DNA of 64,000 nucleotides from Chryseobacterium phosphatilyticum (GCF_002899825.2 NZ_PPED02000001.1:682001-746000); one strand, 5' to 3'. Shown: positions 17,572 to 26,858, numbered from the stretch's first letter. Program-made: numbers and translations. Notes: a model not told the origin generated them from the sequence alone.

Positions 17572-19012
17572 TGTTTAAAAGTTTTTTATAATAGTTGGTG
17601 TTGATAATAAAATATTCGTCTTCTTCTTCAATCAGAATATCATCAAGGATTTCGAAACAACATTCATTAACAGAATCTATGGTAGAACCCATAAACAGTC
17701 CTTTTGTTTTCATAAAATTAGCAAGATCAGTTTGAAGGATATTGAAACTGTGCTTTTCAAACAGGTCAAGTACTTCTTTGTGAATATCCTTTAAATTAAG
17801 TTCATCAAGATACTTTGATGTCTGATACCCGGGAATCTCTTGAACAATTGAAATGATGACTTCTGATTCATTAAGGATTTCTCCGGTTTGTACTGTTTTC
17901 TGCTCTTCGTCCAGCTCATCATTAAGAATCTGCCCCAAAAGATCCGCCGTTTCCGAATCCAGCGCCTGAATATTTTTAACAGCTTCCCGATCTATTGTAA
18001 TTTTTTTTCTTTTGGGAAGATAGAGTTGATCAGCTTTCTCAATAGCACTTTGCAGGTTCCTGTCTGCTATAAATTCTTTAAGGAGATCTTCAAAATCAGA
18101 AAGTTGTTCTTTTGTTGAAAACAGGCTTTTTTGAATGGTTTTATTGAGTGGTCTCTGATCAAATTTCGGAGAATTCAGGTCTTTATCAAAATAATGAATG
18201 TAAAGTCTTAATGCGCAGGCTCTGTCATGGTTGGCAACAAACTTTGAAGCTTCAAAAAACAGAGCATCTACCGACGGATTTTTGATATTTACTTCTGCCA
18301 ACCTGAATATTTCTCTTTCAAAGGCTATCGGATTGGAATAATCTTCTTTAATCTGATCAAATTTTGTCTTCCATCGGTTGGTATTATTCTCATTAAGAAT
18401 GATATTGGTTTTATAATCTGCGTCGAGAATCTGGTATTGATTTTCGATCAAAAAGACCTCTAGTTTAGAAACTATTTTCCGATTGTACTGATGAAGAATA
18501 TCAGGATCATTATAATTAAAATCTGTATTAATTTTTCTTTTTATGCCATAGAAATCCCGTACATTATTTTCACATAATTTCAGGATATGATTAAAGATTT
18601 CAGTCTGAATAGAGTTATAGGTGTAGCTATAATTTAAGCTGTCTTTTCTGTAATTGAACCGGAGACATATGATAATTTCCGAAAGTTCTTCAATAACTGT
18701 GGGATAAGATTTATTAACCGGAAGACAGTTTTTATTCAAATATTCTACAGCCCTTAAAAATTGTTTTAAAATCTGGATTTTACAATATTCAATTTCATTA
18801 AAGACATTCCCTGAAAATGACATTTTATCCAGCATAATAATCTGATTGTCATTCAGACTAAGTTTTCGGGAATATTTTGTCCCTAATTTCCAGGAATCCG
18901 TGTCATTACTTCTGATCTGTTGTGCAGGTACAGTATTGGAAGTTGTAAGATCATTTCCAAAATCAATCGGGATATCCGCATTACCGGAAACATCAATAAT
19001 ATAATGGTTCAT
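17564..19012 (-). CDS. TerB-C domain protein, first gene of the helicase operon
   Basis: A 482-aa cytosolic protein. The C-terminal about 90 residues end with GLFMGSTIDSVNECCF followed by an acidic LIEEEDEYFI, the signature I associate with TerB-C (PF15615). The middle (about 230-330) is helical with an FEREIFRLAEVN segment, and I see no TerB-N domain or tellurite-type TerB core. The N-terminus starts with DVSGNADIPIDFG. It leads the operon and overlaps the ATPase gene by 8 bases. TerB-C proteins were linked by comparative genomics to helicase and ATPase partners; the biochemical role is unknown. TerB-C assignment is moderately confident. Confidence 0.7.
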   Translation of the reverse strand: MNHYIIDVSGNADIPIDFGNDLTTSNTVPAQQIRSNDTDSWKLGTKYSRKLSLNDNQIIMLDKMSFSGNVFNEIEYCKIQILKQFLRAVEYLNKNCLPVNKSYPTVIEELSEIIICLRFNYRKDSLNYSYTYNSIQTEIFNHILKLCENNVRDFYGIKRKINTDFNYNDPDILHQYNRKIVSKLEVFLIENQYQILDADYKTNIILNENNTNRWKTKFDQIKEDYSNPIAFEREIFRLAEVNIKNPSVDALFFEASKFVANHDRACALRLYIHYFDKDLNSPKFDQRPLNKTIQKSLFSTKEQLSDFEDLLKEFIADRNLQSAIEKADQLYLPKRKKITIDREAVKNIQALDSETADLLGQILNDELDEEQKTVQTGEILNESEVIISIVQEIPGYQTSKYLDELNLKDIHKEVLDLFEKHSFNILQTDLANFMKTKGLFMGSTIDSVNECCFEILDDILIEEEDEYFIINTNYYKKLLNND

Positions 19013-19086
19013 CTGAATACATTTGAGTTATGGCTTTATTAGTAGTATTGATCATCAATCAATGCTCTAATATAGCAATATTGGCT

Positions 19087-19094
19087 CAAATGTA
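19087..19094 (-). promoter_or_regulatory. Promoter -7 element for the TerB-C operon
   Basis: CAAATGTA reads TACATTTG on the minus strand, about 75 bases upstream of the TerB-C start at 19012. A -33 TTTG partner is not visible, so the promoter may be weak or activator-dependent. Confidence 0.4.
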
Positions 19095-19188
19095 GTGAAC
19101 AAGCTAAAATATTCTCTACGGTTTCCCGTAAAAGGATAAAAATTGAGAAGTTATATCGCCTGTCTACTCCTAAAATCTTTCTGCCTTG

Positions 19189-19815
19189 CTATTGATCAAG
19201 TTGTTTCTGAAATTCCTCCAGGTATTTAGCCAGATGAATACCATCTGCCAGGCCATGATGAGCTTCAATGGAAACGGGAAGGTATTTTTTCCCTTCGCGG
19301 ATATTGAATTTTCCAAAAGATATCTTGGGTACTGATTCTCCGTTGTTAAAATCTGTCGGATGAAGAATCGCACTGAAAGAATTCCATGGGATTGTCGTAT
19401 GTCGTATATGATCTTTTCCCAGTCTCTCATTGCTTAAACGAAGCCCGGATGTTGCATGCACTTCTTTTATTTCCTTCTGAAGCTCAGCATTGAAAACTTC
19501 AAAATCTTTTGAAAAATGAGTAAATGAAAAACCAAAAGTTCCGTCAGGTCGTCCAATAGTACTTCCTGCATGAACGGTATCAAACAAAACTACCTGCCCG
19601 TCAATGATTCTGAGTTTCAGTTCATCGACGGTATTCACAGCAACCATGGATTTGTGATAATAATAAGCAAAGAAAGAATATCCCTGTTCTTTAGCAGTCT
19701 GATAGGCTTTTGTACAATCTACTTCGGTTGTAAAACCCAAATAGGGACTTGCCATTTTAGAGAAAAATTCAAAATGCTCCTTCCTGTTCCATTGTCCGAT
19801 GTCTACGATCTTCAT
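19189..19815 (-). CDS. Chloramphenicol acetyltransferase-like (CatA-family) acyltransferase
   Basis: A 208-aa protein from the internal ATG at 19815. A longer in-frame start at 19836 adds MRQNKKS, but MKIVDIGQWNRKEHFEFF is the usual CAT N-terminus. The catalytic motif EAHHGLADGIH is near residue 184, with the active His second in HH and the family Asp-Gly following. The trimer-core stretches SFSAILHPT and PKISFGK are also recognisable. It would acetylate chloramphenicol or another hydroxyl acceptor from acetyl-CoA. Many Flavobacteriia carry CAT-like genes of unproven activity. Its gene is separate from the TerB-C operon. Confidence 0.85.
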   Translation of the reverse strand: MKIVDIGQWNRKEHFEFFSKMASPYLGFTTEVDCTKAYQTAKEQGYSFFAYYYHKSMVAVNTVDELKLRIIDGQVVLFDTVHAGSTIGRPDGTFGFSFTHFSKDFEVFNAELQKEIKEVHATSGLRLSNERLGKDHIRHTTIPWNSFSAILHPTDFNNGESVPKISFGKFNIREGKKYLPVSIEAHHGLADGIHLAKYLEEFQKQLDQ

Positions 19816-20009
19816 TGATTTTTTATTTTGTCGCAAATTTCAGTAAATTTTATGGTATTCTAAATCTTTCCTACCTGAAATTTTATCATACATAAATTAT
19901 TATTTTTAATCTGTTTCGGAATCTGTTTCAAATTATCAATGATTATTCTTAAATACGTAACTTACTGATGTCTTTAATCAAAAATAAAAAATTTAATAAT
20001 CTTGAAAAA

Positions 20010-22043
20010 ATGAAAAAAATCTTTTATGCATTGCTCCTATTCATAGGAGTTCAGAATCTACAGGCACAAGATATTCCACTATTGGACAGGAGTCTTTTTT
20101 TTGGAAACCCTGAAATTTCTGGCGGTAAGCTGAGCCCGGATGGGAAATGGATTTCTTTTACAAAAGAATATGAGGGAATCATGAATATCTGGGTGAAAAA
20201 GTTTGATGAACCTTTTGATAAAGCCCGCCCACTCACAGATAGCAAAAGGCCATTAAATGGATACTTTTGGTCTGATGATGGTAAGTACATTCTGTACGTG
20301 AAAGACAAAAACGGTGATGAAAACATGAATATTTTCGCCGTAGATCCAATGGCTAAGGCAGCAAAAGGAGTTCCCGAATCTAGAAATCTTACCCCGCTTA
20401 AAGAGGTAACTGCTCAAATTTATATGGTCAGTAAAAAGGATCCTGATCTGCTCATGGTAGGATTAAACAATCGTGATAAAGCATGGCATGATCTCTATTC
20501 ATTAAAAATTTCTACAGGTGAACTGAATAAAATATTCGAAAATACAAGCCGAATTACAAGCTATAATTTTGACTGGGATGAAAAACTCAGAATAGTCAAC
20601 AAAACTGATGAAAAAGGAATCACTCAGTTTCTATATAAAGATGGAGATAAATTAACACCAATTTATGAAACATTAGTGACTGAGGAAGCTTATATCCCAA
20701 ATTGGAATGAAGATAATTCGGAATTTTATCTGGTAACCAATAAAGGAGATATCGATAAATCTACCCTGTTTCTAATGGACCCGAAAACCCAACGAACCAC
20801 TAAAGTAGAAAGTGATCCGAAGGGGAAAGTGGATTTTGGTAGTTTATTGACAGATAGAAACACCAGAAAAATAATTTCAACATCTTATACAGGTGATAAA
20901 ACTGAGTATTACTGGAAGGACAAAGCATGGGAGGCCAATTATAGATTTTTACAAAATAAATTTCCGGGAAGAGAGATTGATTTTTCAAGTGCTACAAAAG
21001 ATTATTCCAAATTTTTAGTAACTGTTTGGGGAGATCAATATGCTCCTGAATCCTATTTCTTTGATGCAAAAACCAAAGAACTGATTTTCCAGTACACACC
21101 AAGAGCTGAATTAAAAAAAGTTGAAAAATACCTGGCTTCTATGACACCGATCACTTACAAAAGCAGTGACGGACTTGAAATCCCTGCTTATCTTACTATA
21201 CCATCAGGATCAACAGGTAAAAATGTACCTGTTGTAGTTCTTGTCCATGGAGGGCCAAAAGGGCCCAGAGATTATTGGGGCTACAACTCTATCGTACAAT
21301 TTTTAGCCAACAGAGGTTATGCCGTATTGCAACCCAACTTTAGGGCAAGCGGAGGTTACGGTAAAAAGTTTCAGAATGCGGGAGACCTGCAGTGGGGAAA
21401 ATTAATGCAGGATGATATTACCTGGGGAGTGAAACACCTTATTGAACAGGGAATTGCAGATAAAAACAAAGTGGTTATCATGGGCGGAAGCTATGGCGGC
21501 TATGCAACACTGGCAGGCCTTGCCTTTACACCCGACGTCTATGCTGCGGGAGTTGACATTGTAGGACCAAGCAATCTTTTCACTCTGTTGGATTCAGTTC
21601 CTGCTTACTGGGAATCTTTCCGTGCTGCATTATATGGAATGGTAGGTGATCCTAAGACTGAAGAAGGTAAAAAAAGAATGCATGATGCCAGCCCTTTATT
21701 CAGTGTGGATAAAATTAGTAAACCATTGTTGATTGTACAGGGTGCTAATGATCCGAGGGTAAAGCAGGCCGAAGCCGATCAAATTGTGATTGCTCTTCGT
21801 GAAAAAGGCAAAAAAGTGAATTATATTCTTGCAGATGATGAAGGACACGGATTTCGCAAACCTGTAAACAGTATGGCCATGTATGCTGAAACTGAAAAAT
21901 TCCTTTCTGAAGTAATCGGAGGAAGATATCAGAAAGATATGCCGGAAAATGTAGCAAAACGTCTGAAAGAAATGACAGTTGATATTTCAAAAGTGACTTA
22001 TACACCAGCAAAAATTGAAAAAACGACAACAGCTCCGAAATAG
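20010..22043 (+). CDS. S9-family (prolyl oligopeptidase) serine peptidase
   Basis: 677 aa from the ATG at 20010; the upstream ATG at 19968 would bury the signal peptide, so the later start is preferred. [20 protein letters not shown] is a Sec signal peptide, so the enzyme is periplasmic or exported. Residues about 30-380 are a beta-propeller of WD/PD40-like repeats, and the C-terminal alpha/beta hydrolase carries Ser494 in GGSYGGY, Asp581 in GANDPRV and His613 in DEGHGF. It resembles dipeptidyl or acylaminoacyl peptidases of the S9C group. It probably removes short N-terminal peptides during peptide scavenging. Confidence 0.92.
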   Translation: MKKIFYALLLFIGVQNLQAQDIPLLDRSLFFGNPEISGGKLSPDGKWISFTKEYEGIMNIWVKKFDEPFDKARPLTDSKRPLNGYFWSDDGKYILYVKDKNGDENMNIFAVDPMAKAAKGVPESRNLTPLKEVTAQIYMVSKKDPDLLMVGLNNRDKAWHDLYSLKISTGELNKIFENTSRITSYNFDWDEKLRIVNKTDEKGITQFLYKDGDKLTPIYETLVTEEAYIPNWNEDNSEFYLVTNKGDIDKSTLFLMDPKTQRTTKVESDPKGKVDFGSLLTDRNTRKIISTSYTGDKTEYYWKDKAWEANYRFLQNKFPGREIDFSSATKDYSKFLVTVWGDQYAPESYFFDAKTKELIFQYTPRAELKKVEKYLASMTPITYKSSDGLEIPAYLTIPSGSTGKNVPVVVLVHGGPKGPRDYWGYNSIVQFLANRGYAVLQPNFRASGGYGKKFQNAGDLQWGKLMQDDITWGVKHLIEQGIADKNKVVIMGGSYGGYATLAGLAFTPDVYAAGVDIVGPSNLFTLLDSVPAYWESFRAALYGMVGDPKTEEGKKRMHDASPLFSVDKISKPLLIVQGANDPRVKQAEADQIVIALREKGKKVNYILADDEGHGFRKPVNSMAMYAETEKFLSEVIGGRYQKDMPENVAKRLKEMTVDISKVTYTPAKIEKTTTAPK

Positions 22044-22059
22044 AGGATCTGAATACATT

Positions 22060-22094
22060 AAAAAAGCCATCCCATTTTCATAGGATGGCTTTTA
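22060..22094. terminator. Bidirectional terminator between convergent genes
   Basis: AAAAGCCATCC (22062-22072) pairs with GGATGGCTTTT (22083-22093), with A- and T-runs flanking, between the S9 peptidase and the haem-binding-type gene. Confidence 0.85.
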
Positions 22095-22111
22095 TTATTC
22101 TCTAAAGTTTA

Positions 22112-22582
22112 TTATTTTGCTTTTCCATTTTCAGCCTGTATCCGTCCTATCCAACTGGCCATTTCCTCTATCTGCTTTTCAGAAAGCTTAGCTCCGTGAT
22201 GAAGATAAATATAAGAGGGAAGCGGCATTTTTTTCTGTTGTATTTGGTTAAGAATAGATTCTAATTTATTAGCCTGTTTACGATCGCTGTAATGGCCCCA
22301 CTCATTAAAATTCAACTCTTTTTTTCCTTTTTGAATATGATTCTCAAGGTAAAAACTTAAAGGTTGAATGTAAGAATATACAGGATAATCTGTGGAATTA
22401 CTATGACAATCATAACATGAATTTCTCAAAATAGATTGTATTTTTTCAGGTATCTGATACACCTTTGAAATGTCAGAGGAAGGCAACTGCCCATAATCAA
22501 TATTACGGGCAGGCCGGATCAACTGAATCATTAAAAAAATAAGGATACATCCAAAAAGTATTTTTTTAACATTCTGGTTCAT
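22112..22582 (-). CDS. Haem-binding domain protein (PF14376-type)
   Basis: A 156-aa protein with an N-terminal membrane anchor or signal (ILFGCILIFLMIQLI, about 10-24). The single CxxCH haem motif is in CYDCHSN near residue 57, followed by the family's WP/GH-type conserved region including HYSDRKQANKLE and a C-terminal MASWI. It is probably a periplasmic c-type cytochrome domain, anchored to the membrane. It is the last gene of the copper locus, 4 bases downstream of the DUF3347 lipoprotein gene, so co-transcribed with it. Confidence 0.82.
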   Translation of the reverse strand: MNQNVKKILFGCILIFLMIQLIRPARNIDYGQLPSSDISKVYQIPEKIQSILRNSCYDCHSNSTDYPVYSYIQPLSFYLENHIQKGKKELNFNEWGHYSDRKQANKLESILNQIQQKKMPLPSYIYLHHGAKLSEKQIEEMASWIGRIQAENGKAK

Positions 22583-22586
22583 CAGT

Positions 22587-23213
22587 CTACAACTCTTTCT
22601 TTATAGATCCACAGTTGAGCATTTTGGATCCCTCATAAGGATTGACAATTTCTTTTGTCTCACTTATCCAGATGGCACCTTTTCCATTATTATACATAGG
22701 GCAGAAATCCTGATATAATTTCAAACCTCCCGTTCCGGTCTCTCCTATTAAATCTGTAATATCGTTACTTAACAAAAGTAAGTGCTCCCTCTGATGTTCT
22801 ACATCATCTGATTTTCCACCGATATGTTCTGCATTTTCTAACGCGCTTTCTACAATATCACGCAACTCAGAATTATTGTTGCCACTTAGCTTGCTAAGGT
22901 CTATTTTCTTTAGTATTGAAAACAGATTTTTAGCAGCATCAGAAGCTTTCTTAGCATCATCCTGAGTCAAAGCATTTTTTAAAGGAAGATATCCTTCAAT
23001 AACTTGTTTTATCGGAAAAACCGTCAGTTCTGATACTTCTTTTTTATTTTCCTTCGAACTTTCTGTTACTTCCGGATTTGGAGTAATAACAGTTTCTGGT
23101 TGGTCCCCTGTTTTGATCTCCGGCTGTGTATTCTTATGAGATAGCTTATTATCAGGTTTATTACATGAATAAAGTGCAGCTCCCACCAAAAATGTTGTTA
23201 ATATACTTTTCAT
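22587..23213 (-). CDS. DUF3347 lipoprotein of the copper locus
   Basis: A 208-aa protein with a lipobox ending in YSC (Cys16), so a periplasm-facing lipoprotein. After a linker of about 50 charged residues comes the DUF3347 helical domain (about 65-200), with the C-terminal cysteine pair in DFCPMYNN and LNCGSIKKEL. DUF3347 domains occur in Bacteroidota metal efflux loci, often beside CusB-like proteins with CPM motifs suggesting metal binding. The related gene at 25816 shows the same QYCPM/LTCGSVK ends. Metal binding is inferred from context and Cys/Met motifs. Confidence 0.85.
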   Translation of the reverse strand: MKSILTTFLVGAALYSCNKPDNKLSHKNTQPEIKTGDQPETVITPNPEVTESSKENKKEVSELTVFPIKQVIEGYLPLKNALTQDDAKKASDAAKNLFSILKKIDLSKLSGNNNSELRDIVESALENAEHIGGKSDDVEHQREHLLLLSNDITDLIGETGTGGLKLYQDFCPMYNNGKGAIWISETKEIVNPYEGSKMLNCGSIKKEL

Positions 23214-23252
23214 TGTTTCATTAATTTTTTTAAAATAGTTTCATTACAAATT

Positions 23253-25724
23253 TTAATACGTTAAAGTAATTCCGGCTCCCCAGCCCATTTCATTATCATA
23301 ATTTCCTGAAAGGGATACCCATTTTTGTACGATATATCTTAATCCTGTTGAAAATTCTCCATCAGAATTGACACTAAAGTTTCCTCGTAGTCTTCTTGAA
23401 AGCGGAATATCTTCTCTGCTTAGCTCCAATAAGACTTTTCCATTCTGATCAACACTTGCATCAGCGGTAATCAACATAGGTAAGACATACTGCATCCCTA
23501 CGATAAAGGCAAACTTATTTTTCGAAGCTTTCTGTTGACCGAACCATGTTTTTTTCCCGTGGAAATCCATTCCCATATCTTCTGCCATCTGTCTTTCCAT
23601 AATCTCATGATTCTTTTGAACTCTGACTCCCGCATACGGAAGTGCCCATTGAAATTTACCCAAAAACCTACCTACTTTTGCACTCCCTTCAAAATGATCA
23701 AAGTTCCAGTTGGAATGAAATTCATTAAGGTTAGCCCATCGTGGTCCGAACATCGTCATGGTCTCAGCATGTATTTTATTACTTGCTACATCCAGCATTG
23801 CCATAGAACTGATCATCTGGTTGTCTTTCATAAAGTTCTTCCAGGCCAGTTTTCTATTCGGAAGTTGTGGATTAGGTTTTGAATTTTCATAACTGAATAT
23901 TCTTCCCATCCCCGCCATCATATGGTATAATATGTGACAGTGGAAAAACCAGTCTCCGTCCTGATTAGCAGCGAACTCAATCGTAACGGTTTCCATTGGC
24001 ATAATATCTACAACATTTTTCAACGGAGAATATTCACCTTTTGAATTGATTAATCTGAAATCATGACCGTGAAGGTGCATCGGGTGGCGCATCATGGAGT
24101 TATTATACATCTTAATTCTAAGAACTTCTCCTTTTTTAATCAGAATTTTATCTGTTTCGGTCACTGTTTTATTATCTAAAGTCCATAGATAATGGTTCAT
24201 ATTTCCTTCCAGCGTAAACTTCATTTCACGAATGCTATCTGTAGGAAGAATGGTTTTTTCAGGAGATTTTAAAATGTTGTATGAAAGTCTTTTAATCGTT
24301 TTCTCTTCTTTCATATCCATCCCTGAATGTTGAGAATGATCTTCCTTTTTATCATCTTTAGTCTTTACTCCCATCATCTCATTGATGTGTTTTGCAGTAG
24401 TTTTCCTTTGATTTTCTGATAATTCAGGATACATTACTTCATTCATATCCATCATTTGATTTCCCATCGTCATGGTCATTGGCTTCATATTTCCGCTCAT
24501 TTCCATCATTCCGTTCATCATTTTCATTCCTTCAAAAAGCATTAACCTCGGCAGATTGGGAGCTTCCACTTTCTCTCCTGAGCCCAGCCAAAGAGAGGCA
24601 TGTCCTATTCTGTCTTCTGAAGTGGCACGGAATTCAAAGCTTTTATTTTCAGGGATTGTCACTTCAATATCATAGGTTTCTGAAACCCCAACAATAAGAC
24701 GATCAACTTCCGTCGGAACGACATCATTTCCGTCATTTCCTACTACCTTTATTTTTCCTCCGCCATAATTCAGCCAGAAATAGGTAGAGGAACCTCCGTT
24801 AGCCACTCTTAATCTTACTTTATCACCAGGTTTTAGATTGGAATAATCTGAACTTGGAGCTCCGTTAATCAGGAATTTATCATAGTAAACGTCACTCACA
24901 TCCATGGCTTCCATTCTTTTCCATTCATTCAGAGCTTTTGTTCCCAAATTTCCGGATTTGATCGCTTCCCAATAACTTTGAACTGCATTTTTTTTCACCG
25001 CATACCAATCTGTATTGGCCATGTGGAGCCTTCTGGCAATTTGCATGGGGTCATCATCACTCCAGTCTCCAAGCAATACAGGAATCTCTGCATCATACTG
25101 CACTTTTGGTTCTCCTTCTCTTTTCTTAAAAACCAAAATACCATTCATTCCAATTTGCTCCTGAAGGGCTTCATGGGAGTGATACCAATAGGTACCGTTT
25201 TGTGAAACTCTAAATTTGTACAAATGGGTCTCTCCTGGCTTTACAGGTTTTGTAGTAAGATAAGGAACACCATCTTGCTCATTCGGCAGTATAACCCCAT
25301 GCCAGTGCAATCCGGTATTTTCCTTGAGCATATTGTGCAGATAAATTTCTGCAGTATCTCCTTCTGTAAAGTATAAAGTGGGAGCCTGAAGTTTACCGTT
25401 AATGGCAATAGCCCTTCGGTTTTTCCCTGTAAAATTAACAATGGTATCCTTTACGTAAAGGTCGTAACGAATAGTTTTTCCTCCAAAGGTAACTTTACCA
25501 TTTTCTGAATTTCTTTTTAAACCGGTCTTTTTCTCTGTTTGGTTTTCATCAGCAGTATGATTGTGATTTTCTTTTTCAACAAGATCCATCCCACATTTAG
25601 GACACTTCCCTGGCTTATCCGAAACAACTTCCGGATGCATAGGGCAGGTATAATAGGTCTTTGTTGTTTGTGCAAAAGTAAAAACAGAGAATAAAAGTAC
25701 CAGAAACATTAATATTTTTTTCAT
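23253..25724 (-). CDS. Multicopper oxidase with N-terminal heavy-metal domain and C-terminal CopB-like barrel
   Basis: 823 aa with a Sec signal (ending TFAQ). A heavy-metal-binding motif, YTCPMHPEV then CPKCGMDL, spans about 24-50. The CopA/PcoA-type oxidase spans about 75-640: LHWHG, YWYHSHE, then MRHPMHLHGHDF and FFHCHILYHMMAGM supply the copper ligands. A Met-rich insert (MKMMNGMMEM and following) is typical of Cu(I) oxidases. From about 660 the protein continues into a beta-rich section ending GAGITLTY, resembling the CopB/PcoB outer-membrane barrel. It would oxidise and sequester periplasmic Cu(I). The fusion of CopA- and CopB-like parts is notable. Confidence 0.88.
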   Translation of the reverse strand: MKKILMFLVLLFSVFTFAQTTKTYYTCPMHPEVVSDKPGKCPKCGMDLVEKENHNHTADENQTEKKTGLKRNSENGKVTFGGKTIRYDLYVKDTIVNFTGKNRRAIAINGKLQAPTLYFTEGDTAEIYLHNMLKENTGLHWHGVILPNEQDGVPYLTTKPVKPGETHLYKFRVSQNGTYWYHSHEALQEQIGMNGILVFKKREGEPKVQYDAEIPVLLGDWSDDDPMQIARRLHMANTDWYAVKKNAVQSYWEAIKSGNLGTKALNEWKRMEAMDVSDVYYDKFLINGAPSSDYSNLKPGDKVRLRVANGGSSTYFWLNYGGGKIKVVGNDGNDVVPTEVDRLIVGVSETYDIEVTIPENKSFEFRATSEDRIGHASLWLGSGEKVEAPNLPRLMLFEGMKMMNGMMEMSGNMKPMTMTMGNQMMDMNEVMYPELSENQRKTTAKHINEMMGVKTKDDKKEDHSQHSGMDMKEEKTIKRLSYNILKSPEKTILPTDSIREMKFTLEGNMNHYLWTLDNKTVTETDKILIKKGEVLRIKMYNNSMMRHPMHLHGHDFRLINSKGEYSPLKNVVDIMPMETVTIEFAANQDGDWFFHCHILYHMMAGMGRIFSYENSKPNPQLPNRKLAWKNFMKDNQMISSMAMLDVASNKIHAETMTMFGPRWANLNEFHSNWNFDHFEGSAKVGRFLGKFQWALPYAGVRVQKNHEIMERQMAEDMGMDFHGKKTWFGQQKASKNKFAFIVGMQYVLPMLITADASVDQNGKVLLELSREDIPLSRRLRGNFSVNSDGEFSTGLRYIVQKWVSLSGNYDNEMGWGAGITLTY

Positions 25725-25748
25725 AATATTTCAAGCTTTTAAAGCTGC

Positions 25749-25785
25749 TGCATAGATTAAAGTAAATAATGACATAATCTATGCA
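25749..25785. promoter_or_regulatory. 11-bp perfect inverted repeat upstream of the multicopper oxidase gene
   Basis: TGCATAGATTA (25749-25759) and TAATCTATGCA (25775-25785) are perfect complements, 15 bases apart, lying between the DUF3347 gene and the oxidase start. With no T-run it looks more like an operator or an mRNA-processing hairpin than a terminator. Copper-responsive control is possible but not shown. Confidence 0.45.
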
Positions 25786-25815
25786 ACATACTATTTTATA
25801 GATCAATACAAAATT

Positions 25816-26289
25816 TTACTTAATTTCTGACTTTACACTTCCACAAGTAAGCATAGCTTTTCCATAGTATGGATTGGCGATCTGTTTTTCATTGCTCAAC
25901 CAGCTGGCGTCAGCCATTGGACAATATTGTACATAAACCGGTTTTTCGGAAAGTTTGAATTCTTTTGTCAGCGCAATCATATTGTCCGAAAGGTTCATAA
26001 AAGTTTCTCTTTGAGCTGCAACATTTTTTGCATCAGAGATAGCGGAAGCATCTTTTCTAAGAACATTAAGGTTGCCCTCAGATACTTGCTTATAGTCAAT
26101 TGTAGAAGCCGTTTTAATAAATTCTGTTGCGGCTTTTGAAGTTTTGTCTGCATCATCTGAAGCTAAAGCTGCTTTGATTGCAATATAGTTCTGATACAAT
26201 TTGGAAACCTGAGCGTCCTTTTTAGACTGTGCTGAAAGTGAGATAATTGAGAATACAGATAAAACTGCTGTAATGATATACTTTTTCAT
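25816..26289 (-). CDS. DUF3347 periplasmic protein of the copper locus
   Basis: A 157-aa protein with a signal peptide (ending SLSAQ at about 21) followed by one DUF3347 helical domain. The C-terminal cysteines are in VYVQYCPMAD and MLTCGSVKSEIK, the same pattern as the lipoprotein at 22587. It is exported and probably binds metal or assists a metal-efflux complex. It sits between the HYC_CC_PP gene and the oxidase. The 91-base gap to the oxidase contains a long inverted repeat, so expression of the two may be separately tuned. Confidence 0.85.
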   Translation of the reverse strand: MKKYIITAVLSVFSIISLSAQSKKDAQVSKLYQNYIAIKAALASDDADKTSKAATEFIKTASTIDYKQVSEGNLNVLRKDASAISDAKNVAAQRETFMNLSDNMIALTKEFKLSEKPVYVQYCPMADASWLSNEKQIANPYYGKAMLTCGSVKSEIK

Positions 26290-26400
26290 TGTTGTAAATT
26301 TTAGAATTAATTTTTAATAAAGAATAATTAAATGCATAGAAAAATGCATGAGAACGTGTCGTCCTGTATCAATATTTTATATCGAAACGACAGACGGATT

Positions 26401-26781
26401 TTAAATTCTAAAATTACAATGATGTATATAAATGGGTACCGGTTTATACTCCGGTGGTCCATTGATTTGAATTTGAGTAAATTTTGAAGCAGAAAAAGAA
26501 TGATCAACAAAGGTAAACTGATGTTTTACAGGGATTCCTGAAATCTGACCTAAAAAATCAATGTGTAGCAAATCTGATTTTTGGGAATCATCAACTTTAA
26601 CAAGTTTGATCTCTGTTTTGCAACATTCTTTTTTATTTTTGACTCCGCATTTTCCACAAATATCATCTACTTTCTGGCTTACAGAAACAAATTCCTGCAT
26701 ACAATAATGAACGCTAAATGCTGCTCCGGAAGAAAATCCAAAGTAGAAAATAGAGAACAATATGGCAAGAATCTTTTTCAT
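26401..26781 (-). CDS. HYC_CC_PP family small exported protein
   Basis: A 126-aa protein with a hydrophobic N-terminal signal or anchor (about 1-25). It carries the family's three marks in order: HYC near residue 26, a CxxC (CGKC) and CC pair in CGKCGVKNKKECC near 43-55, and PP in NGPPEYKP near 108. Function is unknown, but the cysteine and histidine content and its place at the head of the copper locus suggest metal handling. A TAACTTTG element ends 9 bases before the ATG, so the leader would be only a few bases. Confidence 0.85.
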   Translation of the reverse strand: MKKILAILFSIFYFGFSSGAAFSVHYCMQEFVSVSQKVDDICGKCGVKNKKECCKTEIKLVKVDDSQKSDLLHIDFLGQISGIPVKHQFTFVDHSFSASKFTQIQINGPPEYKPVPIYIHHCNFRI

Positions 26782-26789
26782 TGATAGGA

Positions 26790-26817
26790 CAAAGTTAAAA
26801 ATATCTCAGAAATCAAT
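26790..26817 (-). promoter_or_regulatory. Promoter for the HYC_CC_PP gene with a very short leader
   Basis: Minus-strand TAACTTTG at 26797-26790, with ATTG at 26817-26814 and a 16-nt spacer. The ATG is at 26781-26779, so the predicted 5' leader is about 5 bases. Confidence 0.5.
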
Positions 26818-26858
26818 GTTATAAAATTCGGTAATCTTTTTATAAAATTCAGGTGAAT

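Noticed and set aside
14123..19012. Complete BREX or DISARM system
   Set aside because: Only ATPase and helicase classes shared with BREX are present; no methylase, PglZ, protease or nuclease genes flank them.
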